Shown piece after piece: positions 22,482-22,720 of a stretch of DNA of 22,720 bases. The DNA is taken from the NCBI GenBank assembly GCA_041570235.1, contig JBFFWN010000023.1:1-22720 (forward strand), given 5' to 3'. A model generated the notes under the pieces. It saw nothing but the letters and a program-made list of their open reading frames with translations. It made no database searches and had not been told where the DNA came from. Both the position numbers and the translations under genes were made by a program. The DNA is from SZUA-36 sp041570235 (lineage in GTDB: Bacteria; Pseudomonadota; Gammaproteobacteria; Xanthomonadales; SZUA-36). The number at the start of each line of letters is the position of its first letter. The first letter of the stretch is position 1.

Positions 22482-22720
22482 GTGTCGACCTATCTGATTG
22501 GTGATATCCAGGGTTGCTATGATTCGCTGCAGCGTTTGCTGGAGAAGATTAATTTCGACCCGGCGTCGGACATGCTCTGGCCATGCGGCGACCTGGTCAA
22601 CCGGGGCGGCCAATCGTTGGAGGTTTTACAACTGCTGAAGAGCATCGAAGGCTCCGTCAGCACCGTTTTAGGCAATCACGACCTTCACATGCTGGCCAGC
22701 TACGAGCGTTTTCCCGGGGG
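22482..22720 (+). CDS. apaH: Bis(5'-nucleosyl)-tetraphosphatase, symmetrical (partial, runs off right edge)
   Basis: Hydrolyses Ap4A to two ADP, limiting a stress alarmone. Only the first 79 residues are present (family about 280). Metallophosphatase motifs are clear: GDIQGCYD (7-14), GDLVNRG (36-42) and GNHD (64-67, followed by LHML). The GDxQG form instead of GDxHG is, as I recall, common in this branch of ApaH. The GTG start at 22482 is preceded by GGA 6 nt upstream, and it begins 15 nt after apaG. Confidence 0.93.
   Translation, partial: MSTYLIGDIQGCYDSLQRLLEKINFDPASDMLWPCGDLVNRGGQSLEVLQLLKSIEGSVSTVLGNHDLHMLASYERFPG

Noticed and set aside
1..22720. CRISPR array, tRNA/rRNA genes, IS elements or phage modules
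   Set aside because: No regularly spaced direct repeats, no cloverleaf or rRNA sequence, and no transposase- or phage-like ORF was seen on either strand.

Overview
This 22.7-kb window looks like core chromosome from a gammaproteobacterium of moderate GC content. The main evidence is the order lptD - (alaA) - surA - pdxA - rsmA - apaG - apaH, a gammaproteobacterial outer-membrane biogenesis and maintenance operon, together with birA, prfC, msrB, a MATE exporter and an Fe-S serine deaminase. I cannot name a genus. No rRNA, tRNA, CRISPR, insertion sequence, phage gene or integrase is visible, and I see no sign of recent transfer. Genes are densely packed and mostly intact; only the two at the window edges are cut.

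Left block (1-3670, minus strand): a tight operon read right to left. It encodes a one-piece FakA-FakB fatty acid kinase (DhaL-middle-DegV fusion), PlsY (acyl-phosphate:glycerol-3-phosphate acyltransferase), BirA (biotin ligase/repressor) and the start of a small membrane-anchored protein. The fusion kinase should make the acyl-phosphate that PlsY consumes, and BirA biotinylates the fatty-acid-synthesis carboxylase, so the operon reads as a membrane-lipid entry unit.

Middle (3671-13628): a gene-free divergent region carries a good candidate sigma-54 promoter, with an inverted repeat and an IHF-like core upstream, in front of a PspC-domain membrane protein. Next come a convergent terminator, a glutaredoxin-like protein, and sdaA divergent from it. 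sdaA overlaps a DUF4124-M23 peptidase gene. prfC and a MATE exporter (TTG start) follow, then a CNT nucleoside transporter, an LplT-PlsC fusion (lysophospholipid flippase plus acyltransferase with no acyl-ACP synthetase), and a convergent DUF2007/zinc-ribbon protein.

Right block (13745-22720, plus strand): msrB and a HEXXH lipoprotein of the COG4324 putative aminopeptidase family, then the lptD operon. alaA (PLP-dependent alanine aminotransferase) sits between lptD and surA. The surA-pdxA junction holds a long imperfect hairpin and an 11-codon mini-ORF whose stop overlaps the pdxA start. apaH runs off the right edge.

The best candidates for something under-described are the fused fatty acid kinase beside plsY and the LplT-PlsC fusion, which together suggest exogenous fatty acid and lysophospholipid salvage. 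The putative sigma-54 control region of the pspC-like gene is next.
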